The position numbers and the translations under genes were made by a program. A DNA stretch of 64,000 nucleotides from JANYGA01 sp031420415 (GTDB lineage Bacteria; Vulcanimicrobiota; Vulcanimicrobiia; Vulcanimicrobiales; Vulcanimicrobiaceae). Of this stretch, positions 17,979 to 26,336 are shown piece after piece; the first letter of the stretch is position 1, and every line of letters begins with the position of its first letter. The notes beneath the pieces were generated by a model. The model saw nothing but the letters and a program-made list of their open reading frames with translations, made no database searches and had not been told where the DNA came from. The stretch lies in NCBI GenBank assembly GCA_031420415.1, contig JANOMT010000020.1:71263-135262 (forward strand), given 5' to 3'.

Positions 17979-18922
17979 GTCTTACGGAAAACTCCGCACG
18001 CGCGAGCGTCCTCACCGACGACGATCGTACGTTTCTCGTGCAGACGCTGGGCGCTCGCGCGAGCTTCGATGCGCCGCTCGCGCCCTACACGCATTGGAAG
18101 ATCGGCGGCCCGGCAGATGCGTTTTGCGTCGTCGAAACGAGCGCCGAACTCGCGACGATTCTACGGCTCGCATTCAAGGGTCCCCTACCGTGGTTCGTGC
18201 TCGGAAGCGGCTCGAATCTACTCGTCGGCGATGGCGGCATTCGCGGAATCGTCATCCGACTCGCGGGTGACTTCGCGCGCATCGACGCACGCGCCGAAGA
18301 CGACGGCGTGACGATCGTAGCGGGCGCATCGGCTTCGCTCCCGCTCGTCGTAGCACAAGGCGCGTCGCTCGGAGCGATCGGGATCGATTCGCTCGCCGGA
18401 ATTCCGGGCAGCGTCGGTGGCAGTCTGCGGATGAACGCGGGCACGGATCGCGAGTTCGGCGAGTTCGTGCGCGACGTCTCGGTGCAGACGCCCTCCAAGC
18501 CCGAGCCTCACGCGGTAACGCCACAATACTTTTACCGCCACACGACGCTCGCGCGGGATGCCGTGGTGACGCACGCGACGTTGCGCTTCGAAAGCGGCGA
18601 TCCCGCGACGGTGCGCGACGTGCTCCAAAAACGGCTCGTTCGGCGCAAGAATTCACAACCGTTGCAGTATCCAAGCGCCGGGTCGTGTTTTCGTAATCCG
18701 CCGGGCGATAAGGCGGGCCGATTGATCGAGGCCGCGGGCTGCAAGGGGATGCGCGAAGGCGGCGCGGAGGTCTCGGAGATGCACGCGAATTTTATCGTCA
18801 ATCGCGGCGGCGCGACGGCGGCCGAGACGGCGGCCGTGCTCGCGCGCGTGCGGCGTACGGTCGTCGAGCGTTTCGGCGTGGAACTCGAACTCGAAGTCCA
18901 CTTCGTCGGAGCTTTCGTATGA
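17975..18922 (+). CDS. murB: UDP-N-acetylenolpyruvoylglucosamine reductase MurB
   Basis: MurB is the FAD-dependent enzyme that reduces the enolpyruvyl group to form UDP-MurNAc. It has the FAD-binding segments THWKIGGPADAF and VLGSGSNLLVGDGGIRG, the GIPGSVGGSLRMNAG loop and the C-terminal EVSEMHANFIVNRG. The sequence YPSAGSCFRNPPGDKAGRL carries the catalytic serine in the form seen in type II (Bacillus-like) MurB. The product is 315 residues from a GTG overlapping the murC stop. Confidence 0.94.
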   Translation: MSLTENSARASVLTDDDRTFLVQTLGARASFDAPLAPYTHWKIGGPADAFCVVETSAELATILRLAFKGPLPWFVLGSGSNLLVGDGGIRGIVIRLAGDFARIDARAEDDGVTIVAGASASLPLVVAQGASLGAIGIDSLAGIPGSVGGSLRMNAGTDREFGEFVRDVSVQTPSKPEPHAVTPQYFYRHTTLARDAVVTHATLRFESGDPATVRDVLQKRLVRRKNSQPLQYPSAGSCFRNPPGDKAGRLIEAAGCKGMREGGAEVSEMHANFIVNRGGATAAETAAVLARVRRTVVERFGVELELEVHFVGAFV

Positions 18923-19854
18923 AGGCGCTCGTCGCGGTCGTCATGGGCGGCCCGAGTACCGAACGCGAGGTCTCGATCGCGAGCGGTCGCGGGATCGCAG
19001 CCGCACTCGAGCGCCTGGGATACGACGTGCGGACGCTGGACTTCGACGCGAATTTCGCGCGCGCGATCGTCGACCTCGAACCCGACGTCGTCTTCAACGC
19101 TCTTCACGGAGCGGGTGGTGAAGACGGCACGATCCAAGGCGTTCTCGATTGGCTGCGCGTGCCGTATACGGGAAGCGATCTGCGCTCGTGCGCGATCTCG
19201 ATGGACAAGCACTTTACCAAAAAACTCCTCTCGGCCGAAGGCCTGCCGACGCCCGCCTGGGATACGTTCGATTTCGATGGCGGGACGTTGCCGCTCTTGC
19301 CCGGATCGCTCAACCTCCCACTCGTCGTCAAGCCGCGTACCGAAGGTTCGAGCGTGGGCGTTTCGATCGTCCGCACGCACGAGGAATGGTCGCGTGCGAT
19401 GCTCGATCTCTCTGCCAATCGCTCGACGATCCTCGCCGAAGAGTTCGTACCCGGTCGGGAGTTCGGCTGCGGCGTGCTCTTCGGGGCCGCGCTCCCGATC
19501 GTCGAAATCGTGCCGCAAAACTCCGATTTTTATGATTACGACGCGAAGTATTCGCCGGGCGGAAGCCGCCACGAAACGCCCGCGCACATCGACGACGATC
19601 TCGCCCACCGCCTACAGATGCTCGCGCTTTCGACGCATCGCATGCTCGGTTTGCGCGACTACTCGCGCACCGATTTCATCGTGATGGCGTCGGGGCGGCC
19701 GTTCATCCTGGAGATCAACTCGCTGCCGGGTATGACGCCGACCAGCCTCTTTCCCGAGGTCTGCGCGGCAGCCGGCATTCCGTTCGACACGCTCGTCGAA
19801 CGTTTGGTGCGCGCCGCGCTCGACCGGGGTCGCGCGCTCGTGGATGCGAGCTAA
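18919..19854 (+). CDS. ddl: D-alanine:D-alanine ligase Ddl
   Basis: Ddl makes the D-Ala-D-Ala dipeptide used by MurF; its substrate comes from alanine racemase, encoded at 26276-27445. It is an ATP-grasp enzyme of 311 residues with the N-terminal MGGPSTEREVSIASGRG, LHGAGGEDGTIQGVLDWL, PLVVKPRTEGSSVGVS in the ATP-grasp fold, and LEINSLPGMTPTSLFP near the end. The ATG overlaps the murB stop (ATGA). ftsQ, ftsA and ftsZ, which often follow, are absent here. Confidence 0.95.
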   Translation: MKALVAVVMGGPSTEREVSIASGRGIAAALERLGYDVRTLDFDANFARAIVDLEPDVVFNALHGAGGEDGTIQGVLDWLRVPYTGSDLRSCAISMDKHFTKKLLSAEGLPTPAWDTFDFDGGTLPLLPGSLNLPLVVKPRTEGSSVGVSIVRTHEEWSRAMLDLSANRSTILAEEFVPGREFGCGVLFGAALPIVEIVPQNSDFYDYDAKYSPGGSRHETPAHIDDDLAHRLQMLALSTHRMLGLRDYSRTDFIVMASGRPFILEINSLPGMTPTSLFPEVCAAAGIPFDTLVERLVRAALDRGRALVDAS

Positions 19855-21793
19855 AACCGCCGCTATCGTCATCGGCCTCGGCGTCGCGATCGCGGCGCTC
19901 GATGCCGTATTGCCGTCGGCGCATGTGATGTACGCGCAGGTCGTTCCGCTGGTCTTGCTCGCGCGCGCCTACGGCTTGCGGGCGGCCATTGCGATCGGTA
20001 TCGGCGTAGCGTTCGCCCTGGCGCTCATCGAACGCCGCGTGCCCCAAGGTGCCGCGTGGCGAGACGTCGCGATCGAAATACTCGTTCTCGCGACCGTGCT
20101 CGTCATCGTCGAACGATACGACGAACTCTTACGTCGCACGCATCGTACCGAGTCGCTGCGGGTCGCAGGCGAACACGCCGTTCGGATGCGCGAGATTGCA
20201 AGCGAAGGCTCCGCGACGCGCGACCGCGACCTCGCGACGATCGCGGAAGCGATCCCACAACTCGTCTGGCGCTCCAGCGCGAAGGGAGCGATCGAATATT
20301 ACAATGATGCGTGGACCTCGTACACGGGGCTTGCGGAAAAAGATCTCGCCCGCGATCCGAGCGCATTTTGGGACGTGACCGCGCCGGAGGATGTCTCCGC
20401 CGTGCGCGAGCGCTGGGCGGCCGCACTCGAAGCCGGCACCACGTACGAGATCGAGTTGCGCTTGCGCCGAGGCGACGGCGCCTATCGCTGGTTCCTCGCG
20501 CGTGCCGCTCCGCTCCGCGATTCGGACGGCGCGATCGGCTGCTGGTTCGGTACGTGCACGGATATCGACGATCACAAGATCCAACAGGCGAATCTCGAGG
20601 CGCGTTTTGTCGTCGCCCATCGCGTCTCCGAAGCGTTCCAACGCGCGTCGTTGCCGGCGCGGCTTCCCGACGTGCCGGGGCTCACGTTCTCGGCGCTCTA
20701 TCGTGCGGGCAAACGCGAAGCGGCGGTCGGCGGCGATTGGTATGATGCCTTACGATTACTCGACGGCCGCGTGGTCATCTCGATCGGCGACGTCGCGGGC
20801 AGCGGGCTCAGCGCGGCGATCACGATGGTCGCGATGCGCCAGGCGATGCGTGGCGCCGCACAGATTCATGCAGATCCGATCGCGATTTTGGAAGCGGCGG
20901 ATCGAACGCTCCGAGAAGACGCCTCCGATCGCATGGTCACGGCATTCGTCGGCGTCTTCGATCCCGTAACGCACGTCCTTACCTACGCGCTCGCCGGGCA
21001 TCCGACGCCGTTCGTCCGGCTTCCGGATGGCAGCGTGATCGAACTCTCTGCGCCCGGATTGCCGCTCGGCGTGCGGCGCAAGGGCGATACGGAGGCGCGC
21101 GAGATCGTTTTGGCCGCGGGTTCGTTCCTCGCGCTCTACACCGACGGGCTCGTCGAATCGACGCACGATTTCATCGAGGGCGAACGCCGTTTGCGCGATG
21201 CGGTCGCGCGCGTCGGCGTTCCATCGACGGCACCGGCGGCCGATCGCCTCGCCGCGCTCGTCCTTCCCAATGGGGCGACCGACGACGTCGCGATCCTCGC
21301 ACTCGGCCTCGATCGTGACGACGGCGATTCGCGCTTTCGCAGGTTCGCATTTCGCTCCGACGATCGCGCGGCCGCACACGAGGCGCACGCGTCGATCTCG
21401 GCGACGCTCGTTGCGGCGGGAGCGAACGAAGCCCAGCTCGGCGACGCCGACATGATCTTCTCCGAACTCGTTGGAAACGTGGTCCGCCACGCGCCGGGAT
21501 CGTGCGAAGTCGTTCTCGATGCCTCGGGCGCGCTGCCGGTCCTGAGCGTTCTCGATCGCGGACGCGGCTTCTCACACGCGCCGCACCTGCCCGCGGACAC
21601 GTTTGCCGAGACGGGGCGGGGGCTCTTCATCGTCCGTACGCTCGCAGCGGAATTCGGTGCGACGCGGCGCTTCGACGGTGGCAGTCATGCCCGTGCGGTC
21701 ATCACGATTAACCGCCCGATCAAGCGCCGCAAACCCACACCGCTTCCGCGGTCGCTCGAAACGGCACCGACGAAAACCCAAGCGGGCGCGTGA
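19844..21793 (+). CDS. Membrane PAS/SpoIIE-type PP2C phosphatase with C-terminal anti-sigma-kinase-like ATPase
   Basis: This is a single-chain partner-switching regulator. Residues about 1-90 contain three or so membrane segments. About 125-250 is a PAS/PAC sensor (AIEYYNDAWTSYTGL, RWFLARAAPLRD). About 285-475 is a PP2C phosphatase with the metal-binding AAVGGDWYDALRL and GDVAGSGLSAAITM. About 500-630 is an RsbW-like histidine-kinase ATPase with N-box FSELVGNVVRHAPG, DRGRGF and GRGLFIVRTLA. It would both dephosphorylate and phosphorylate an anti-sigma-antagonist protein, none of which is encoded nearby. The ATG start overlaps the ddl stop by 11 bases, so it appears to be co-expressed with the cell-wall genes. 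Confidence 0.88.
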   Translation: MRAKTAAIVIGLGVAIAALDAVLPSAHVMYAQVVPLVLLARAYGLRAAIAIGIGVAFALALIERRVPQGAAWRDVAIEILVLATVLVIVERYDELLRRTHRTESLRVAGEHAVRMREIASEGSATRDRDLATIAEAIPQLVWRSSAKGAIEYYNDAWTSYTGLAEKDLARDPSAFWDVTAPEDVSAVRERWAAALEAGTTYEIELRLRRGDGAYRWFLARAAPLRDSDGAIGCWFGTCTDIDDHKIQQANLEARFVVAHRVSEAFQRASLPARLPDVPGLTFSALYRAGKREAAVGGDWYDALRLLDGRVVISIGDVAGSGLSAAITMVAMRQAMRGAAQIHADPIAILEAADRTLREDASDRMVTAFVGVFDPVTHVLTYALAGHPTPFVRLPDGSVIELSAPGLPLGVRRKGDTEAREIVLAAGSFLALYTDGLVESTHDFIEGERRLRDAVARVGVPSTAPAADRLAALVLPNGATDDVAILALGLDRDDGDSRFRRFAFRSDDRAAAHEAHASISATLVAAGANEAQLGDADMIFSELVGNVVRHAPGSCEVVLDASGALPVLSVLDRGRGFSHAPHLPADTFAETGRGLFIVRTLAAEFGATRRFDGGSHARAVITINRPIKRRKPTPLPRSLETAPTKTQAGA

Positions 21794-21799
21794 GACTGC

Positions 21800-23017
21800 A
21801 TGGAAACCGCACCTAGCTTGGCGAATTCGGGCGCGATGGGGAGTTCAGGGACGGTCGTCGACCGCGGCCTCGAGGGCGTCATCGTCGGCTCGACCGCTCT
21901 GAGCGACGTCGATCGTGCCGCCGGTCGCTTACGCTATCGCGGGTACGACATCGACGATCTCGCGATGGATGCATCGTTTGAAGAAGTCGTGCATCTCCTG
22001 CTCTTCGGCGCGCTTCCGACGACTCACCAACTCGCCGATCTCGGCGTCCGTCTCGCGGCCAATCGTGCTCTGTCGCCGGCGATCCTCGCCATGATGCGCG
22101 AGATCCCGACGGGCGCTTGGCCGATGGATGTCCTTCGGACCGTCGTCTCCGCCCTCGCGCTCTTCGCACCGCATCAAGAGAATGGCGCCCACCTCTCCAC
22201 GCCGCGCACCGCGATCGGCCTCATCGCGAAAACGCCGACGATCGTCGCCGCGTGGGATCGCCTGCGACGCGGGCTCCAACCGATCGACCCGCTTCCGCAT
22301 CTGGGGCTCGCGGCGAACTTTCTCTACATGCGCACGGGGCGGATGCCGATCCCCGAAGCGGAGCGCGCGCTTGATGCGTATTTCATTTTGCTCGCCGATC
22401 ATTCGTATGATGCAGCGACGTTCGCGGCGCGCATGACGGCGTCGACACGCGCAGATCTCTTCGCCGCCGTAACCTCGGCGCTCGCGACGCTCGAAGGCGA
22501 TCTGCAGGGCGGCGCACCGGGTCAAGTGATGGAGATGTTGCTCGCGATCGGCAAACCAGCCGATGCCGCGGCATACGTTGCGGATATCTTGGGGCGTGGC
22601 GAACGCATCATGGGCATGGGGCACCGCGAATATCGGGTTCGCGACCCGCGCGCCAAGCATCTCGACCTGCTCTGCCGCGATCTCTGCGAAGCGACGAACG
22701 CCACGTGGCACGCGGTCGCACGCGCGCTCGAAGATGCGGCATCGGCGGCACTCGCGGGCGTGAAGCCCGGCCGGCCGCTCGCGGCGAATGTGGAATTGTA
22801 TGCCGCGCCGACCCTGCACGCCCTCGGGATTCCGGCCGATGAATTCGCGTGTCTCCTCGCATGTAGTCGCATGGCCGGATGGACGGCGCACGTCTTGGAA
22901 CAACTCGCCGACAATCGATTGATCTGGCCGCAAGCGACCTACGTGGGCCAAGCTCCCGTAGCGTACGTCCAGATCGAACTCCGCGCGGCCGCACCGGAAT
23001 TGGAACGTAAACGATGA
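21800..23017 (+). CDS. Divergent citrate synthase-family protein with altered catalytic residues
   Basis: The fold is clear: LRYRGYDIDDLAMDASFEEVV, MGMGHREYRVRDPRA with the second catalytic histidine, and a C-terminal GWTAHVLEQLADNRLIWPQA. However, the usual HGGA motif reads LQGGAPG, with Gln236 (CAG at 22505-22507) in place of the first catalytic histidine. The usual NVDFY reads NVELY, with Glu332 in place of the aspartate. Some citrate synthase subfamilies tolerate changes near these sites, but loss of this histidine would be expected to harm normal citrate synthesis. The 405-residue product could act on another acyl-CoA or be regulatory. It lies 6 bases after the PP2C gene and overlaps hisB (ATGA). 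Confidence 0.85.
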   Translation: METAPSLANSGAMGSSGTVVDRGLEGVIVGSTALSDVDRAAGRLRYRGYDIDDLAMDASFEEVVHLLLFGALPTTHQLADLGVRLAANRALSPAILAMMREIPTGAWPMDVLRTVVSALALFAPHQENGAHLSTPRTAIGLIAKTPTIVAAWDRLRRGLQPIDPLPHLGLAANFLYMRTGRMPIPEAERALDAYFILLADHSYDAATFAARMTASTRADLFAAVTSALATLEGDLQGGAPGQVMEMLLAIGKPADAAAYVADILGRGERIMGMGHREYRVRDPRAKHLDLLCRDLCEATNATWHAVARALEDAASAALAGVKPGRPLAANVELYAAPTLHALGIPADEFACLLACSRMAGWTAHVLEQLADNRLIWPQATYVGQAPVAYVQIELRAAAPELERKR

Positions 23018-23604
23018 TCTCGCCCCCGCGTCGCGCCACGATCTCGCGCGAAACCAAAGAGACGTCGATCGCACTCGACCTCGATCTCGACGGTGGCCCG
23101 TGCGAAATTCGTACGGACGTAAAGTTTCTCGATCACATGCTCGACGCGTTTGCGAAGCATTCGGGCTGTGGCCTGATGCTGCGGGCGACGGGCGACGGTA
23201 TGGATCACCACCACCTCATCGAGGATGTGGGTATCGCGCTCGGCCAAGCGATCTACACGGCACTGGGCGAGAAACGCGGCATCGCGCGTTTCGGCTCGCT
23301 CGCCGTGCCGCTCGACGACGCACTCGTACTCGGGAGCATCGATCTCTCGGGCCGCGCATGGCTGAATTTTACCGTGAAATTTACCGTTGAAAATCTCGGC
23401 GATCTCAAGACCGAACTCGTCTCGCACTTCTTTCACAGCGTGAGCGAGAACGGGCGGTTCAACCTCCACCTCGTGCAACTCGCGGGCGCGAATTCCCACC
23501 ATCTTTGCGAGGCCTCGTTTAAGGCATTCGCGCGCTCGTTCGCAGCGGCCAAAGCGATCACTGCCGATGTGTCGATTCCCTCGACGAAAGGACTGCTCGC
23601 GTAG
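23014..23604 (+). CDS. hisB: Imidazoleglycerol-phosphate dehydratase HisB
   Basis: HisB dehydrates imidazole glycerol phosphate in histidine synthesis, with two metal ions held by conserved histidines. The metal-binding motifs are FLDHMLDAFAKHSG, DHHHLIEDVGIALG and NSHHLCEASFKAFA. It is a monofunctional enzyme of 196 residues with no phosphatase domain. The ATG overlaps the stop of the divergent citrate synthase. It is separated from hisH and hisA by a second citrate synthase gene, an unusual interleaving. Confidence 0.95.
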   Translation: MISPPRRATISRETKETSIALDLDLDGGPCEIRTDVKFLDHMLDAFAKHSGCGLMLRATGDGMDHHHLIEDVGIALGQAIYTALGEKRGIARFGSLAVPLDDALVLGSIDLSGRAWLNFTVKFTVENLGDLKTELVSHFFHSVSENGRFNLHLVQLAGANSHHLCEASFKAFARSFAAAKAITADVSIPSTKGLLA

Positions 23605-23607
23605 CCG

Positions 23608-24972
23608 ATGTCTGACTACACGCTGACCACCGAGACGGGTGCCGATGCCACACGCCTCCCGCTCATGCGATCCACGCTGGGACACGACGCCATCGACGTT
23701 CGCAATCTGCTCGACGGCTCAAACGTCACCACGTACGATCCCGGTTTCTCGTCGACGGCGAGTTGCAGGTCGGCGATCACGTACGTCGATGGCGAAAAAG
23801 GCGTCTTGCTCTATCGCGGCTACGCGATCGACGAACTCGTCGAGAAGAGCTCGTTCGTCGAAGTCGCGTATCTCTTACTCTTCGGCGAACTTCCCTCGGC
23901 GTCCGAACTCGCGAAATTCGAATACGACATCTGCCATCACACGATGTTGCACGAGCAGATCTCGAGCTTCTATCACGGTTTTCGCCGCGACGCCCATCCG
24001 ATGGCGGTCATGCTCGGCGTCGTGGGCGCGCTCTCGGCGTTCTATCCCGATTCGATCAACGTGTACGATCCGATGCAACGTCTGATTTCGATCGATCGCC
24101 TCGTCGCGAAGATCCCGACGATTACCGCGATGGCGTACAAGTACACCGTCGGCCAACCCTTCGTCTATCCGCGTAACGATCTCGACTATTGCTCGAACTT
24201 TCTGCACATGATGTTCTCGGTTCCGGCCGAGGCCTACGTGCCCAACCCCATCTTCACCAAAGCGATGAACGCACTCTTCATCGTACAGGCCGATCACGAA
24301 CAGAACGCCTCGACCTCGACCGTGCGCACCGTCGGTTCGAGCCGCGCGAATCCGTTCGCATGCGTGGCGGCCGGCATCTCGTCGCTCTGGGGGCCCATTC
24401 ACGGCGGCGCGAACGAAGCCGTCGTCGCGATGCTGCGAGAACTCGGTTCCGTCAAGGCGCTTCCCGATGCGATTCGTCGCGCGAAAGATAAGAACGATCC
24501 ATTCCGGCTCATGGGCTTCGGTCACCGCGTTTACAAGAGCTACGATCCGCGCGCGAAGGTCATGAAGCGCATCTACGGCGAGCTGCTCGAAGAGCTCGAC
24601 CTCGGCGACGATCCGCTCTTCGAAATGGCCAAAGAGCTCGAACGTCTCGCGCTCGAAGACGACTATTTCGTCTCGCGAAAGCTTTATCCCAATGTCGATT
24701 TCTATTCGGGCCTCATCATGAAGGCGCTCGGCATTCCGATCAACATGTTCACCGCAGTCTTCGCACTTTCGCGGACGACCGGTTGGCTCGCGCATTGGAA
24801 AGAGATGATCGAGGATCCCGATCAGCGCATTACGCGTCCGCGCCAACTGTACGTCGGGCCGACGTTGCGGTCGTACGTGAGTCTCGATGCGCGTTCGAAG
24901 ACCAACGGGTCGGCATCGAAGATGCCGAGCGGACCCGCGATGCCGAACGAAGCGAGCATCGTTGGCGGATAA
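23608..24972 (+). CDS. gltA: Canonical citrate synthase
   Basis: This enzyme condenses oxaloacetate and acetyl-CoA to citrate, the entry step of the TCA cycle. All three catalytic positions are present: His in GPIHGGANEAV, His in MGFGHRVYKSYDPRA and Asp in NVDFYSGLIMKALGIP. The N-terminal VDGEKGVLLYRGYAIDELVEKSS and the C-terminal AHWKEMIEDPDQRITRPRQ are typical. The product has 454 residues. It starts 4 bases after hisB and ends 3 bases before hisH. A methylcitrate synthase role cannot be excluded from sequence alone. Confidence 0.93.
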   Translation: MSDYTLTTETGADATRLPLMRSTLGHDAIDVRNLLDGSNVTTYDPGFSSTASCRSAITYVDGEKGVLLYRGYAIDELVEKSSFVEVAYLLLFGELPSASELAKFEYDICHHTMLHEQISSFYHGFRRDAHPMAVMLGVVGALSAFYPDSINVYDPMQRLISIDRLVAKIPTITAMAYKYTVGQPFVYPRNDLDYCSNFLHMMFSVPAEAYVPNPIFTKAMNALFIVQADHEQNASTSTVRTVGSSRANPFACVAAGISSLWGPIHGGANEAVVAMLRELGSVKALPDAIRRAKDKNDPFRLMGFGHRVYKSYDPRAKVMKRIYGELLEELDLGDDPLFEMAKELERLALEDDYFVSRKLYPNVDFYSGLIMKALGIPINMFTAVFALSRTTGWLAHWKEMIEDPDQRITRPRQLYVGPTLRSYVSLDARSKTNGSASKMPSGPAMPNEASIVGG

Positions 24973-24975
24973 CTC

Positions 24976-25590
24976 GTGATCGCGGTCGTCGATTACGGCG
25001 GCGGAAATATCGGATCGCTCGTCTCCGCACTCGGACGCCGTGGCGCGACCTTCACCGTGACCTCCGATCCTGCGGTCGTCGCCCGCGCGCGTGCCGCGAT
25101 CCTGCCGGGCGACGGCGCATTCGGCGCGACGATGGACGCGCTCGCCGATCGCGGCCTCGATCTCGCGGTGCGCGAGACGATCGCGGCGGGACGGCCCTTT
25201 CTCGGGATTTGCGTGGGCATGCAGATTCTCTACGATCGAAGTGACGAGCACGGCGATCATGCCGGGCTCGGCATTTTTCCCGGGCTCGTGACACGCTTCG
25301 TCGCCGCGCCGCGCGTGCCGCATATGGGCTGGAACGCGCTCGAGATCGTCGGCGCACATCCGTTCGTGCGCGGCCTCGGCGCCGACGCATACGCGTATTT
25401 TTTGCACAGCTATCGCGCCGTCGTCGATGCGCACACGCTCGCCGCAACGACGCATGGCGAACGCTTTGCCGCAATCGTCGCGCGCGAGAACGTGATGGCA
25501 ACGCAGTTCCATCCCGAGAAGAGTCAGGCGACGGGCGCGCTGCTGCTCGATAATTTCATCGCGCTCTGCGGGACGGCCGCACTCGCGTGA
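24976..25590 (+). CDS. hisH: Imidazole glycerol phosphate synthase, glutaminase subunit HisH
   Basis: HisH releases ammonia from glutamine and channels it to HisF. The class I amidotransferase triad is visible: Cys in FLGICVGMQILYDRS, and His and Glu in ATQFHPEKSQ. The N-terminus IAVVDYGGGNIGSL and the loop ILPGDGAFG are typical. The 204-residue product starts at GTG and overlaps hisA by 4 bases (GTGA). The partner hisF is not in the window. Confidence 0.95.
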   Translation: MIAVVDYGGGNIGSLVSALGRRGATFTVTSDPAVVARARAAILPGDGAFGATMDALADRGLDLAVRETIAAGRPFLGICVGMQILYDRSDEHGDHAGLGIFPGLVTRFVAAPRVPHMGWNALEIVGAHPFVRGLGADAYAYFLHSYRAVVDAHTLAATTHGERFAAIVARENVMATQFHPEKSQATGALLLDNFIALCGTAALA

Positions 25591-26336
25591 TCGCCGCACG
25601 ACCGCTCGAAATCGTGCCGGCGATCGACCTACGCGGCGGACGCTGCGTGCGTTTGCTCTACGGGGATCCCGCGCGAGAGACACGTTATGACGGCGATCCG
25701 CTCGACCGCGCGCGCGCGTTCGAGCGTGCGGGTGCGCGTACGATCCACGTCGTCGATCTCGACGGTGCCTTCGGCACGGGTGAAAATCTCGCGGCGATTC
25801 GCGCCATCTGCGCGGGCGTGGACGCGCGCGTGCAAACGGGTGGCGGAATCCGCACGCTCGCCGATGCGAATGCACGCATTGCGGCTGGTGCCGATGCGAT
25901 CGTGATCGGCACGATCATCGTCGAAGCGCCCGAGATCGCGCGTGCGATCGTAGACGCGCTCGGCGCGCGCGTCGTCGGTGGTGTCGACGCGCGCGGCGGT
26001 GCGGTTGCGGTGCGCGGCTGGCTCGAAGGCACGGGGCGCGACCGCGACGAGGTCGTGCTCGAACTCGGGCGCTGGGGCGTCGAACGCATCGTTTATACGG
26101 AGATCGCGCGCGATGGCGCGGGCACGGGCTACGATATCGCGGCGCTCGCACATGTCGGCGGGCTCACCGCGATGCGCGTCACCGCGAGCGGTGGCGCGAA
26201 GTCGCTCGCCGATCTGTATGCGGTCGCGAGCGGAACGGGACCGAGCGTCGATCGCGCGATCGTCGGGCGCGCGATTTACGAAGGTACCATCGACGTCGCC
26301 GAAGCGATCGCGGCGTTCGCGCGTCCTCCCCGATAG
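25587..26336 (+). CDS. hisA: ProFAR isomerase HisA
   Basis: HisA opens the ribose ring of ProFAR in histidine synthesis. It is a TIM barrel with the catalytic aspartate in VPAIDLRGGRCVRLLYGD, the phosphate loop VQTGGGIRTLADA, the second aspartate in GGVDARGGAVAVRGW, and a C-terminal phosphate site (VTASGGAKSLADL). The product is 249 residues. It is the last gene of the long plus-strand run, and its last 61 bases overlap the 3' end of the convergent alr gene. Confidence 0.93.
   Translation: MIAARPLEIVPAIDLRGGRCVRLLYGDPARETRYDGDPLDRARAFERAGARTIHVVDLDGAFGTGENLAAIRAICAGVDARVQTGGGIRTLADANARIAAGADAIVIGTIIVEAPEIARAIVDALGARVVGGVDARGGAVAVRGWLEGTGRDRDEVVLELGRWGVERIVYTEIARDGAGTGYDIAALAHVGGLTAMRVTASGGAKSLADLYAVASGTGPSVDRAIVGRAIYEGTIDVAEAIAAFARPPR

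Noticed and set aside
23875..25875. 666-codon minus-strand frame opposite gltA, hisH and hisA
   Set aside because: Low-complexity Arg/Ala/Asp composition with no recognisable motif, entirely shadowed by real plus-strand genes.
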